Positions 44,061 to 57,317 of a stretch of 64,000 nucleotides of DNA are shown piece by piece; the first letter of the stretch is position 1, and each line of letters starts with the position of its first letter. The notes under the pieces were generated by a model. That model saw only the letters and a program-made list of their open reading frames with translations, had not been told where the DNA came from and searched no databases. This stretch comes from Helicostylum pulchrum (taxonomy: Eukaryota > Mucoromycota > Mucoromycetes > Mucorales > Mucoraceae), in contig JAIXMO010000014.1 in the NCBI GenBank assembly GCA_025677825.1, positions 496,001-560,000 of the forward strand. Direction: 5' to 3'. The position numbers and the translations under genes are program-made.

Positions 44061-47045
44061 ATGACACCAAGTCTTAAAGAAGATTCGAATTCAACATTTG
44101 AAAACTCAACCAACTCGAGTGAAATAAATAACAATTATCTAGCGATTGATACCCAGCGCGAAAAGCTTGTTCAAGGTCCCGATGGCAACAGTATATTATG
44201 TGACTCACCTGCTCCTCCAGAGTTACCTATTTATGCTGGTCCTGACAATGTATCATCACCAAGTTTAAAAGAGGCTTCTAAAAGAAGATCGCCTAGCAGT
44301 GCAAGACGTTCTACTTCAATTGAACGTGTAAAGCCTAAAAGAGTAATTGGCAATTTCACTTTGATCAATACTTTAGGTTCTGGTTCAATGGGAAAAGTTC
44401 GTTTAGCTGTGCATAATATATCAGGCGAAAAGGTAACGTATATACATAGTAAATACATACACATATATATTAACAATTTATTTTTTTGCCAAGTAGCTTG
44501 CAGTAAAAATTGTACCACGCAAATCAAAGGAAAATAAATCGAGCAAGAAGAAGGATAAGGATGAATTTCGTGAGATTAGAACAATAAGAGAAGCTAGTAT
44601 TATGATGTTACTACATCACCCATATATTGTCAGTTTAAAGGAAATGGTTATACTAGATCCATATTATTATCTGTTTATGGAATACGTAAACGGAGGGCAA
44701 CTATTAGATTATATAATTTCCCATGGTAAATTAAAAGAAAAACAGGCTAGACGATTTGCAAGACAGATAGTGAGCGCACTAGGTATGTGGTATATGGTAT
44801 ATGTATATCTCACGTATTAAAAAGAATAGACACCCAAAATGATATATAGATTATTGCCATAGGAATTCTATTGTACACCGAGACTTGAAGATTGAAAATA
44901 TTCTCATTTCACAAGCTGGAGACATCAAAATTATAGATTTCGGGTTATCCAATTTATTCTCACCTCGTTCATCACTAAGTACTTTTTGCGGATCGCTTTA
45001 TTTTGCTGCACCAGAGTTATTAAATGCAAAGGCATACACTGGGCCTGAAATCGATGTTTGGAGTTTTGGCGTAGTTTTGTATGTTTTGGTATGTGGTAAA
45101 GTGCCCTTTGATGATCAAAACATGCCTGCATTACATGAAAAGATCAAAAGAGGCTTTGTTGAATATCCATCTCATTTGAGTACAGGTAATATAAATTACC
45201 ACTTTATATGGTGTCACTGTATACCTTACTATATATAATATAGATTGTAAAAGTATACTATCTAGAATGTTGGTAACGAATCCAGCTCATCGTGCTACAA
45301 TATCCGAAATTATTATACATCCTTGGACCAATAAAGGATACGATGGTCCAGTAGATAATTATTTACCTGATCGAGTACCATTAACTATACCGCTTGATAT
45401 GGAAGTGATTCGTGGTATGACAGGATTTGAATTTGGTACAGAACTTGATATTAGAGATAGGTTACAAAATATCATTACTTCTCATGATTACCAAAAGGCA
45501 GCTAAACTACTGGTGGATCGTACTGCTGAAATACATCGAAATCATCGTCAAAGTCATTTAACATCGAGGTTCTCGCCTCATACAACTAAAAAATCATTTA
45601 TATTACCCAACAACGATCCACAATCTATACCTGCCGCTTATCACCCACTAGTATCCATCTACTACTTGGTAAAAGAGAAAATAGAACGTGAAAGACGATT
45701 AAATTCTTCTTCTCTTTCATCTTCATCTAACGATTTACCAATTTCAGCGTCTTCTCCTTCTTTACGTATGCCAGAAATATCACTACCTGAAAGCATACAT
45801 CCCTCAAATCGCGTATCCTTAGAAGAATCTCATTTTGGCGACCCGCATATATTATCTGGTGTCGCTTACGGTAAAAAAGGAAAGGCTAATATACGCGTCG
45901 ATGAAGAAGGTCATCTCGTAGAACCATCATCAACCAGTGATAAACTTCATTTAATCGAGAATGGTATTGGTCGATTATTCTCTCGAAAATCCAACACTTC
46001 CTCCGAACATGTAGATCAAGATACACAAACGCGAGATGCAAACAATGTGCTTCGTCGTCTCAGTTTAGCGCTATCTCGGTCCTCCACTGAAAAAGGAACT
46101 CGATCTCGTAAATCAAGTACAACAGGCAATGAAACGGCTATTGTAGCATCTTCTGTATCAACTCCTATTCAAATACCTTCGAGAGAAAACGAATCCAATT
46201 ACCTTTCAAAATCGTATGCTTCAACACATTCGCCAAGATTTCCTAATTCTTTGTTTGGTTCAACGCAGCGTCATTCATCCGGCTTACAGCAATCTGATCT
46301 TGATGTAGCTACTGCAGCAGCGGCAGCGGCATCTGCAGCAAATAATTCAGCCAACAGTAACTCGTTTGGAAACAAAATCAGTAAAATATTACCGAGAAGA
46401 ATGACGTTAGGTCAATCTGCCATCAACGCAGAAAACCATACTAATTTCTTAAACATCGTAAACAGTAATCATCAGCGAGAAGGCCATTTATCATCTACAA
46501 AGAGTCCTGTAAAGACACTGCCGTTACATATCGACTGTAAAAGTGGACAAAAGCAAGCTCATGATCACGAACAAGCATTTCCCTCACCTGTGGACGGATC
46601 TAGCGCATTTCAGCAGAAGGGTACAGCGGATGAAAATATCAAACCCGTCTTTCTTAAAGGTTTATTCTCAGTTACAACTACATCCACAAAGCATCCGTCT
46701 GTCATTCGCGCAGATTTAATTCGTGTTTTGGAACGCATTGGAGTGAAATGGAGAGAAAGCAAAGGAAGGTTTGAGTGTGTTCATATGCCGAGTATTGATT
46801 TGAATAAGGTAGTAAATGAAGATACCACCGAAGATCAACACTCGATTTATTCAGAAGATGCTAGTAACCAGGTTACAAACACACCTATTGTACCTGTACC
46901 CGATTTAGTTGTGCGCTTTGAAATATATATTGTCAAGGTACCTTGGTTATTAGGTATGCATGGTTTACAGTTTCGAAGAGTTGGTGGTGATCCATGGCAA
47001 TATAAAAACATGTGTAGTAAGATATTAGCAGAGCTAAAATTGTAA
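44061..47045 (+). CDS. KIN1: KIN1/MARK-type Ser/Thr kinase with KA1 domain
   Basis: Kin1 and MARK/PAR-1 kinases control polarity, exocytosis and, in yeast, the unfolded-protein response. The N-terminal 100 aa are disordered. The kinase domain reads [109 protein letters not shown] and [20 protein letters not shown] serine-rich linker of about 400 aa follows. The C-terminus is a KA1 membrane-binding domain ([44 protein letters not shown]). Exon 1 is 44061-44432, exon 2 begins at 44497, and three further introns are seen near 44783-44850, 45186-45244 and none later. Total roughly 930 aa, matching the KIN1 class. Confidence 0.92.
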
Positions 47046-47196
47046 ATTTATGTGTGTCCTCTCTTTCTCTCTCTCAAAATGTAAATACATATTTTTTTTT
47101 TGTTTCTAAAAATAAGGGGGGATGTTGCGGCAGGGTTTATTACTATTATATATGTATATATATTTTTTAACTGTACATGTCTGTATATATATTTAT

Positions 47197-48791
47197 TTAT
47201 TCTTGGTTTTCCTCTTCTTCTTCTTCCTCTTCTTCTTCCTCATCATCATCTTCCAACTTTCTCTTGTTACGTCTTTCTTCCATAAATTTATCAACGACAA
47301 TTGTATACATTTCATTGTGCAAAGATTTTGATTTAGCGTGATGTTCATTGAGACGAATTAATTCAGCTTGAAGAGCGTTTACTTGGTTTTGTAAAGAAGC
47401 GCTAGAATCATCAGTCTTCATATCTCTAATGACATCAGCAGCCTTTTGAACGGATTGTAATTCAGAATCAATATTTGAGTAAACTGGGCCGGACTCGACC
47501 AAGTGTTGATGACAAGATAAATCCATCTCAGTATTTTGAATGACTTGCATACTAGCATCACGATGCTCTTCTTCAGAAGTAGGCATAGCACGCTTCAATT
47601 GCTTCCAAGGCATTGGTGTGATAATTTGAGTAGCAGCATCAGGGTGTAATTCAATAGGTCTAAGGAAACATGAGACAAAACTGACAGGTCCCTTATGTGA
47701 TTCGAATTTACGAAGGGGTTGTCTACTTAATACGTCCCAAACAATACAATTACCATCTTCTGCTCCAGATATAAGAATTGTACCGTCAAATGATAATGTT
47801 AAACTGTTGATTGCACCTGTATGTCCAGTGAAGATGGATCCAAGCGAAGGTGTTTTACTCTCTAATGATGAAGGTGTGGCGGATTTAATACCAACTGATT
47901 CAACTCGACTCATACCACCGAGACTCTCGGTTGTTGTAATCTTGTATGTTTGATCTTGACGAGATTTATATAAATCAACGGAGTAAATCTTATCTTCACA
48001 AGCTGCAAAAATTGTAGTCTCTGATGGGTCCATAATAACACTAGAAACTGCCTTGGGGAATAAAAATGTTGTTAAAAGTTGACCTGTAGCAAGATCCCAA
48101 AGCTTTTAGAGAGAAAAAAAAATTGTTAGTAAAAATCACTATACATTGGTTTTTTTTTTACCTTGACAGTGTGATCTGAACTAGCAGTACAGACACGAGC
48201 ACCGGATAATGAACCGTGACCAATATATATATCAGATACAGGTAATGTATGGTCAGACCATGAATATAATGGAGCGGGACGAGCTGTGATATCTTCATAA
48301 CCTTCTGCACTGACAGGGTTTATTAAATGAGCGAGTAACCAAACGTTAACAGCAGCATCTTCACTTCCAGTTAATAAAACGGAATCATCATTACTGAAAG
48401 CGAGACTGGTAATGCGACGATAATGAGCTTCAAAGACACGCATCAAATGACCTGTAGGAATATGCCAAAGATAAACTTTACCACCAGCAGTAGCAGCAGC
48501 CAAGTATTGGCCTTGGTTAGAAGAAGCAACGCTGACCATTTTCTCAGCTGTGTTCATTTTATGCAATACTTGATCTCTTTGCCATTGATATACATTGAGA
48601 TTGGCGCGATCGGTTTGTGCAGTAACGATGGAACCTATTTGGAAACTAGCTCCTGGTTTAGGAACCATAGCAAGTCCTCCCTTGGGTGACATACTTTGTT
48701 TAAAGGAAAAGAGACTAGAGCCGGAACGAATGTCCCAAACATATATAGTGTTATCCGTATTGGAAGCAGATAAAGCTACTTCAGTTGCCAT
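47197..48791 (-). CDS. IPI3: IPI3/WDR18-like WD40 protein of the Rix1 complex
   Basis: Ipi3 with Rix1 and Ipi1 processes ITS2 during 60S maturation and also acts in replication licensing. The N-terminus reads MATEVALSASNTDNTIYVWD and six to seven WD repeats follow (VYLWHIPTGHLMRVFEAHYR, RRITSLAFSNDDSVLLTGSE, DAAVNVWLLAHL, CTASSDHTVK, LWDLATGQLL, GHTGAINSLTLSFDGTILIS, CIVWDVLSRQPLRKFESHKG). A WDR18-like C-terminal region (MPWKQLKRAMPTSEEEHRDA) and a coiled coil follow (LQNQVNALQAELIRLNEHHA). The last exon ends with a short acidic tail (EEEEEEEEENQE) at 47197. An intron lies near 48105-48160. The overall order matches Ipi3. Confidence 0.9.
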
Positions 48792-49925
48792 TTTTTATAT
48801 GTTAAAAGAGAGGAATATTTTTTTTAAAAAAAAAGAAAAAAATGCATTAGAATCCACATGTCAGCCACATGTGAAAAGCAGTCCGACAAGTGGAGGTGAA
48901 AAGTGTACACCCTCTACCGATAAAAAAAGTACTTCAGACTATTCTTGTTTTTTAATATGTACTTTCAAAGATGCAATCATCGCAAAATATGTATAATATT
49001 TAAACAAAGATATAAATAAATCGCTCAATTGCATTTTACTACATGCTATCAGTGGATATCTCACTGACATGTTGATATAACAAATTCGTTAGACGCATAA
49101 ATATTTACCTCGAACTAAAGGCGACGTTTTATTTCTGAATTTGCAAAGCGTGATAAGTACGATGAAACATTAGTTTAGATTGGAAGGATTTTTGTGTTCA
49201 AAAATCAACGGATACTGTTAAACATTTTGGCTTGTGGATGTTGATTATTTTATCAAGATCTATGACGTATTTGATTACTTCTCTAACTTGGTTTTATCGA
49301 ATCTTCTGAAAACTAATCCATATAAAATTCTCATTTGCATTTATTTATAGCTATGGGCTCTTTTTTTTTTTTCAAGGAGAAGGCAGAAAAACGTTGTATG
49401 ATTTTATATTCAACAGTTTTTTAAAGCAGATGATGCAAAAAAAAAAAAAAAAAAATCGGAATTTCTAAATAAAACACCCCAATCGCAAGAGATCTCCTGC
49501 GTTAATATTTGACTTTGACACATTATAGTCATCGGCGCAGGAGAACAAGACAATAAAAAATGAGCAGAGTATCTGTTGCTCTTCTCAAAGCGAGTAGTAC
49601 AGACGTTGCAAAAAGGCTCGAGGTAGATAATAAAGGAACAATGTGCTCCGATACATATGTTGACAATAATGTAGGTTTCTGAAACACAAAGAGGGACAGA
49701 GGATTGCAATAATGAAGAGTATTTAAAGGAATTCAAATAATTTCAATTGACCGCATTTGAAAAAACGAAAGCAGCTAGTTTGTTCGTAAACACAGATCTC
49801 TTTCAAATATTGTAAGTAAAAGAAGAATTCTGTTTTTATTTATTCTATCTATTGATGTCTCTACTTTAGGTTTCTTTATCAAATCATACTGTTAAAGAAA
49901 AGACACAAGTTTCCCCGGTATAAAG
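48792..49925. other. Gene-poor stretch before a pseudogene
   Basis: About 1.1 kb. It contains a 41-codon plus-strand frame near 49560-49680 (SRVSVALLKASSTDVAKRLE) that may be a short piece of decayed coding sequence, but it does not join anything. Otherwise nothing recognised; the IPI3 promoter lies at its start. Confidence 0.45.
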
Positions 49926-50652
49926 ATGAATAGTCTGTATAGTGAGATCCTAAACAATCATGTTTGCAATAAAAAGGCGGAAAGAAAAACATTTGTTACT
50001 TTGGCGGATGTATTTAGGGTAAATAATCGTAAAGTTTAACATGGAACTATGATGTTATCTCATACATTCTCTCTGTCTATTTTTTCTATAGGATATTAAT
50101 GATATTCCTGGCAGAGATCAAGTTATTTAAGGCATACGAAGTTGAAAAAGAAGATCGAAAGGTCAACTGACGTTTTCATTAATTTGTGAGTGATACACAT
50201 GCGATACCAAAAAAATCTATGGTATTAGACTCCATTAACTAACTCAATTCACCATTTTAGAACCGAATCAAGAACTAATTGATCATACAACGGAAGAACA
50301 AGAACTTGTAAACAGTTTCGTCGATCCCATACTCTCCATTATTGCATGATCCCGAAAAGGAAAAAGTTGTTTCTGTGGTAAATGATCTAATATAGACTTA
50401 CAACATTATTAAAGGTACTAATTCTACATTCAATCAATATGTTGGACAGAACAGTTTCTAGTTCGTTAAATCTTCGCCCGGACGCTAGTTGCGTCGTTAT
50501 TCATGAAAGAAGATTCCAGTTTTACGGAAGTGAAAGCTGAATATAAGAAAAATGATTCGGTATGCACTCATCAAGACCTGGTAAAGTTAGCTTTGTTTAG
50601 TAAAAATGAGATTGATGATAATAAAGCTAAATGCACTTTACTGGTGGTTTAA
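49926..50652 (+). pseudogene. PD-(D/E)xK-like, Mucoromycota-expanded family fragment, broken
   Basis: Pieces in different frames read as one protein: MNSLYSEILNNHVCNKKAER, then DINDIPGRDQVI (stop), EPNQELIDHTTEEQELVNSF, RPDASCVVIHERRFQFYGSE (stop) and EVKAEYKKNDSVCTHQDLVK, LALFSKNEIDDNKAKCTLLV. The combination of an Asp in RPDAS and E-V-K about 20 residues later resembles the catalytic layout of PD-(D/E)xK nuclease-like folds, and the text resembles a large uncharacterised Mucoromycota family by my recollection only. At least two stops and a frame change disable it. No intact neighbour copy is in the window. Confidence 0.5.
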
Positions 50653-51315
50653 CAGCCAATTTTCTAAATACATTATTTTCAGTTCATGTTTTTTTCAATA
50701 GATTTTTTTTTTAATTTTTGGAAAAGACGGAAATAAGTTTTTAGACAGTTTCCTTTCTTTTATATTAGACATCTTTCTAAGTAAAAATGGACTACGTTAA
50801 CTATATTCCGGACGAAGTTACAATAGTTTCATGACAGAGGGGAACGTAAGTTGATAAGGTTGTTCTTTAAAAATATAACAGTCCACAGAAAGAAAAAAGT
50901 CACGAAAGATACAGTAAACCAATCAAGCGTAATAGTTTCTCTCTCTTTATGCTCCTACTTAAATGAAAAAAGTGAAAAAAAAAAAAACTTTTTCGGGGAA
51001 AAAGCCATCGATCACATACTCAATTAGGCTAAGAAGATTTTTTTTTTATAAGGCTCTTTTTTTTTCCTTTTTTTCCCATTAACAAAGTTTTTTTTTTTCA
51101 ACAAAAAAAAAACGAATATAGCAGACCGTTTTTTATTTAAACGTCTACTTTTGGATATAGCCCAACATCTCTTTAGAAACCGCCTTTAAAGCACCCTATA
51201 TCACCCTTTTTGTACTCGGACTAGTAGGTTGTTCTGAAGTACAGAGACCTTTTCGACCTCCGTAATAAACCACACGCGCACACGCACACATACATACACT
51301 CTTTATTACCAAAAT
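50653..51315. other. Promoter region of SPE2
   Basis: About 660 bp, A/T-rich with T-runs and a short CA run near 51271-51298 just before the ATG. No coding signal seen. Any translational control elements of SPE2 would lie here but I see no clear upstream ORF. Confidence 0.45.
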
Positions 51316-52799
51316 ATGGTAAATACTACAACTGATACGACAACAACAACCTGCAGCAATGTAATTCCTGCCTCTGGTGAAAATTATTCTGCTCAAGAAG
51401 GAGCTTTTGAAGGACCCGAAAAACTTTTGGAAATTTGGTTTTCTCCATCAGCGGAAAGAATGAAAGATCATCAAAACCTTTCTTCTTCAGAAGAGTCGTC
51501 TGAAGATAGTAACGAAGACACGCCAGTTCGTAGAAGAAGAAGAAGTCATGCTCCTGTCACTGAAAAGACTGGTCTTCGTGTTATTCCTAAGCCTGCATTG
51601 GATAAAATGTTGGCCCTAGTAAAATGTACAGTTTTAAACGTTATTTCTAATGAGAATGTTGATGCGTATTTATTAAGGTAAGAGAGAAAAAAAAAAATTA
51701 TTTTTTTTTATAACCGGGGAAAAGAGAGTAAAAATTTTTTAATTGACATGATTCCAGTGAATCATCCATGTTTGTGTACCCACACAAGATTATTTTAAAA
51801 ACGTGTGGTACCACGACGTTACTTTTAGCAGTATCTCGTCTTTTGGAAATTGCCAAGAGTTATTGCGGATTTGAAAAGGTGTGGAGAGTATTTTACTCTA
51901 GAAAGTCATTTTTATTTCCTGAACGTCAAATTGGTCCACATAGATCTTGGGAAGAAGAAGTAACATTTTTAGATGGATACTTTGGTAAGGGTATATTTTA
52001 CAAATTTACCTACTATACGTAAGAGTGGATAATAATGACGTATTATTTATTATTAGATGATGGTTTTTCTTATAAGATTGGTAAAGAACTTCAAGATCAA
52101 TGGCATCTTTACTTGACTAAACCTTCTGATGATGTATTACACCGTACTACATCTAAAGTTGTTCCTCATCATTTACGTGGTGTGATGCAAGAACATGAAA
52201 TAAAAAGCGGAGCTTCTACACCTGTTACTTCTGATTCTGAAGATCCTTCTCCATTTGGTAACTCTGGTTATTCTCATCCCGATCAAACAGTAGAAATACA
52301 TATGACAGGTCTCAACCAGGAAAAAATGAAGAAGTTCTATCATAACTCCAAGCTCACTGCTAGTGGAACGATTGGCGGTGAATGGGTTGATAAAGAAACT
52401 GGTATCGATCAACTTTATCCTTTAGCCAATATTGACTCATACTTATTTGAACCATGCGGTTATTCAAGTAATGGATTATGGGAAGATCGCTATTTCACTT
52501 TCCATGTTACACCAGAAGATGAATGCTCTTACGCTTCTTTTGAGAGTAATATACCCGTAGAAAAATCTCATAATAATATGGGAGAACAAAGCCCAATTGA
52601 AGCATTAATTACTCGTGTTTTGGATATTTTTGATCCAACTTCATTTACCGTAACTTACTTTACCTCTCATCATAAAGAGCATCACAGTCATGGTCAAATG
52701 GTTCGCTCTATGAGTGCTTTAAATGGTTATAAGCGTACAAACAGAATATTATATGAATTTGATGGTTATGATTTAGTTTATGGTCATTACGCTAAATAA
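51316..52799 (+). CDS. SPE2: S-adenosylmethionine decarboxylase proenzyme
   Basis: AdoMetDC makes decarboxylated AdoMet, the aminopropyl donor for spermidine and spermine synthesis. Exons 51316-51677, 51758-51984 and 52057-52799 give 443 aa. Exon 1 starts with a Thr-rich, acidic and Arg-rich N-terminus, then [19 protein letters not shown]. The self-cleavage site spans the first splice junction: [20 protein letters not shown], with cleavage expected between Glu122 and Ser123 to make the pyruvoyl group. [18 protein letters not shown] and [20 protein letters not shown] follow. Further family text includes [13 protein letters not shown] and [17 protein letters not shown]. All key residues look intact. 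Confidence 0.97.
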
Positions 52800-53001
52800 A
52801 AAAAAAACTAGTTTATATTCCAAGTGGTACAACTAATCCTTCTAATAATCTTGTTTAAATTGGTTTGTACCACCTAATAACTATTACGCTCCTCTTTTTT
52901 TTTTTCTCCTTTTTTTTTTTCTATTTAAACCTCTTTAAAAGTTTGATTATCTTTTTTTTTTCTTTTCTTTTTTCTTTGTACATATATACAAACAAAGAAC
53001 T

Positions 53002-54757
53002 ATGCGCTTAGAATCAAAATTTAAAGTATCAAGGCTAGCGAAATATGCTATTATTGTGTATATAATGATTTCGTTGTTCTATACAACCAATCATTACTTT
53101 TCTATTCATCATGTACAAACATCACCTAGACAACAAGATACTACGCAACGTGCAAATGCACTTCCTCGTAACCAAGAGCCATTACCTAATGTAAATAAAA
53201 TGAAACAAGATTATAACCAAGCTGAAAAGGAAAAAACAAACAAAGTGACATGGCCCGGCTCAAAAGGTAACTATAGCGACGATCCTTTTTTATCTATAAA
53301 CAAGACCTTATAATTATTACTTATAGGCAGTGCTGATATACATGAACTTTCAACAGATTTAATAAAATCTAAACTCTTTTCAAGCAGTATGGGATTAGAT
53401 AATGTTACACCTTATTACTTTAAAGCTTCTCATAAGATGAAGGATCAAGATATCACTTTAGCTACTTTGGTTACTCGTAATAGATTTCGTGTTCTGAGTA
53501 GATTAGCTTCAAATTACAAAGGTAAAAAACACATTTTTTTGGGAAGGAGAAAAAGCGGGACGTTAATATTAATATTATTACCTTTTTTGTGGTTAGGACC
53601 CATATCTGCTGCTATTCACGTCTTGGATGATGACGAAAAGACCGCAACAATAAAAGAATTGGCCAAAATCTACAACTCTAACCCAAATATGCAGAAATAT
53701 GTAGATGTTCATTTGATTATTGATAAATTTGATAGGCAGTTTAACATGTGGAGAAACACCGCTAAATTATTCACCAGAACAGATTACTTGATGATGTTGG
53801 ATGTTGATTTCCATCTTTGTACCGATTTTAGATCCACTATTTTCGGTAACTCAAAGATAACAAAAATGCTTAAAGCAGGTAAAACTGCTATCGTTGTACC
53901 TGCTTTCGAATACTTGGAACAAAAAGACGGTAAAGATTGGCGTACATTTCCTACAAAGAAATCTGGTGTCATTGATCAAGTAAATGGCTTGAAGTTAGAT
54001 TCATTCCATAGCAGTTGGGTCAGTGGTCACGGTGCAACAAATTATACAAAGTGGTATTCAGCAGATGAAATCTATCCTGTAACCGATTACGAATTCTCTT
54101 ATGAACCTTATATTATCTATAAGAAGGAAGATACGCCTTGGTGTGATGAACGTTTTATTGGTTACGGTGCAAACAAGGCTGCTTGTTTATATGAAATCTT
54201 TATCTCTGGTGTTGATTATTGGGTTTTACCAAACGATTTTGTCATTCATCAATCTCATAAATATGCTACTCATGATCGTACAAGAGAGGTAAAAAAAAAC
54301 GAATAAGGAGTATAACATATAATAAGGAGATGATATCTAACCCTTATATATTTATTTATAGCGTACTCATAATAGAGTTTTATATGAAAACTTTAGAACT
54401 GAAGTTTGTCTGCGTTACTCCAGAAAGTACGTAACAGAAGGAACGTGGTACACATCTGCTGCAAGCAACATGAAAAAAGTGTGCACAGATATTCCAAAAT
54501 GGAAATACTTATCGGGTATTTCTAAAGAACAAAGAGAAGCCGATAAATTAGCTGAAGAGGCCGCTGCATTATTAGCTGCAGAACAAGAATCATCATTAAT
54601 AGACAATCAACAGCAAGAAAAAGAAAACGAAACAACTGCATTACCATTATCATCATCACCACTACCATTATCATCATCATTAACAGAACAACAAAAACTA
54701 GAATTAGAAAGCCCGGAAGAACCAGAAGATCAAGAAGATTCAGAATTTGAAGAGTAA
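53002..54757 (+). CDS. Glycosyltransferase family 49-like, Golgi type II membrane protein
   Basis: GT49 includes LARGE and B4GAT1-type enzymes; fungal members are numerous in Mucorales, with unknown acceptors. Exons 53002-53266, 53327-53521, 53597-54288 and 54362-54757 give 515 aa. A short cytosolic tail and a single membrane anchor (AKYAIIVYIMISLFYTT) are followed by a stem and catalytic domain. Text includes ITLATLVTRNRFRVLSRLAS, PISAAIHVLDDDEKTATIKE, YLMMLDVDFHLCTDFR (DVD, the DxD-type metal site), VVPAFEYLEQ, YEPYIIYKKEDTPWCDERFI and WVLPNDFVIHQSHK. The C-terminus is a Glu-rich, Ser/Pro-rich disordered tail. GT49 assignment rests on these motifs; substrate is unknown. Confidence 0.85.
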
Positions 54758-54864
54758 TATATTTAACAATAAAAACTGTATTCCTTTTTATTTTTATTTA
54801 TTTTAATAGTAGTAATAGTAGTAGTAGTATTTAGTAGTAGTGGTAGTAGTATTAGCATATAAGG

Positions 54865-57317
54865 TTATTCGGGTTTAGTCATTAATAAACCTCTCTTGGT
54901 TGAACTTCTTTCTCTACGTTTCTCCTTTTGTTGTTGCGTCTGTTCCTTCTTCTTTTTACTACCATGAGTAATCTGAATTTTATCAGATAACGCAACTACC
55001 ATTGGTGTACTTTGAGACGTATTCACTGATAAATCAAATGTTGTTTCAGTACGTTTACGAGGTTTCTCCTCGTTTTCATCAATAGTAGACATCATAGGTC
55101 GAAGCAATACATTTAATTGAGACGCAGATCTAACTTCCAATCTAGGTCTGTTATTTTGATGGCGGCTACTGGCTGTAGGATTTGTTATCAGCTTTTGTTG
55201 GCTCTGTAACTCGTTTAATCGAAGTAAACGAAGACGGTACAGAATTTGATCAATAGATAATTCAATTTGCAAATGATTTTTAATAATTGACATTTCTACA
55301 GGAAGAAATAAGTAAAAGATAAATGTACAAAAAAGAAAAATAAGTTACTTGGCCAGGTTGCTTGTTCACCACGCTTAAGACAATTCATAGCGTATTCACT
55401 CGTAGGATTTGACAACACTTTCAAGAAATCAGAATACCCAACATCAGGTACAATAGTTATATCACCAGAATACTTTTGAGACATGATGGATTGAATTTTA
55501 TAAAAGAACGAAGGCAAAATACCAAGCTCCGTCAATTGCGTACACCGGTGTTGAGCCTCAGTTTTAGCCATATGCATGCAGAAATTAGCGACCCTTCTAA
55601 TATTTGAAGGTGCATTTGCCTTTTGTAGAAATGGAATGACGTGTGGATTGACCTGACAAACAATAAAATGGTTTACATTAAACAATTCAGATAACTTGTT
55701 CATAGGTAAATCGCTACATAAAAATATGTGTAAGTAATTCAGTATTAAAATTATATCTTTGCTTATTTACTTTTCGACAGAGCCATCAATATAAAGTTGA
55801 TCTAAATAAGGAATTGTTTTAAATAAAAATGGGCACTTTTAATATATGTAAACATCCTTACCGCTAGGATTCCAAGGGGCTACATTGCCGTTTTTATCTT
55901 TAGAAAAAAGAGGAGTAGAACCATAAAACACAGGAACCGAACAAGAGGCAGCTCTATTCAAATTATAAACGATTAGTTTGGGGGTTTTTTTTTAGATTCG
56001 CTAACGATATATATACACGCTTACACAGCAGACCAAATCAACTATTTTAGAGCGAGTAAGTAAAAAAAATATATACAAAAAATGTGCATAAACGAACTAA
56101 CCACATCCGGTGCTGTCAGATAATTCAATAGTCTAGGCATATCATACAACGTAGATGAGCTCACAGTGATATTTAATATAAATCTTGTTCTATTAAACGC
56201 TTCTTGAAAAGTCATGTCTCCAATATTTGCGCGCATTGCTTCTTTAAGTATATCCACATCGAACAACTGCCCACTCATCATGAGCCGATGAAGACGCGTA
56301 AAAGGAGAATCTCGTTCACCAGTACGTTCAAAGACATCCAACCGAACAAGCGAAGGGTCAAACATGGACGGCAACTCATCAATGGTTCGCGTGCACACCA
56401 ATGATGCCATAATGCTGCCACTGGACGCTCCTGAAATGATACGTGGCAACAACTGATTTTCGTATAAACATTTGATGACGCCAATATGGTTCAGGCCCAA
56501 TGTTCCGCCACCACTTAACAATAATGCAGTTCTGCCAAAACTCTGCCGGATGTTCATAAAAAAATCATGCTTGGCTTTTAAATCCAAGTCTGGGTCATTT
56601 TCGGGATCTGAAGGTTCATCACATATCCAGTTCAATTGCTTTACTACTTCTTCAATATAATCTGACGTTAATTTTTTCGTGCCCACACGTGAATATGAGT
56701 AAAGCTTTTGTAAGAAAAAGGGGGGGGGGGGAAGGTAAAAACTGACATTAGTTTTTTCTGCTGCTGTAAATTTTATACGTTTTTGTATATTACCTTGGGA
56801 TTACCCATATCTCCAATGTTTCTAGCAAGGCTAGTTCTGAGGGCAAAAATCATTTCAGATTGTCCTTTATTTGATCGTCTGATCTCTCTTAATTGATCTA
56901 ATCTAGTCTTGATTAACTCCCAATCGTAATCAGGAGATTCTATTTCGTTTTTCCACTCGTCAAGTCCTATATTTTTTTTTTGATTGTTACTCAAAGAAAT
57001 GATATATGTGGGAGAGGGAAGGCCCTTTTTCTTTATATACCATCAACATCATCTAAAACAGCAGCAGCTTCGGCCCATTCTTCATAATTGGTTGATAATT
57101 TAAGTAAATTCTCATAATATACTTTAGGGTTACTTGATATTAATCGGTCATATATGTTCTTAATATTCAAGTTGCGTCAGTAACAATACACATGTAAATA
57201 TATTTTGCATAATTGTCTTACAGTGGGCCAAAGGGAGGTCAAGTCAAACGACTCGTTTAAGCAATTCGTAGGGTTTGAATTAACAGCATTATTCTTTGAA
57301 TGTTCTTTTGTCGTCAT
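54865..57317 (-). CDS. Patatin-like triacylglycerol lipase, TGL3/4/5 (SDP1) class
   Basis: These enzymes hydrolyse triacylglycerol on lipid droplets. The gene starts at ATG 57317 (MTTKEHSKNN) and runs through about seven exons. The N-terminal domain includes KVYYENLLKLSTNYEEWAEA and LDEWKNEIESPDYDWELIKT. The patatin core reads ALLLSGGGTLGLNHIGVIKC, with the nucleophile elbow GASSGSIMASLVCT (G-x-S-x-G), followed by FERTGERDSPFTRL, MMSGQLFDV and SSSTLYDMPRLLNYLTAPDV. The catalytic Asp lies in DQLYIDGSVES. Later text (VANFCMHMAKTEAQHRCTQL, ITIVPDVGYSDFLKVLSNPT) and a disordered basic tail (KEKRRERSSTKRG) end the protein. The Ser-Asp dyad is complete. Confidence 0.9.
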
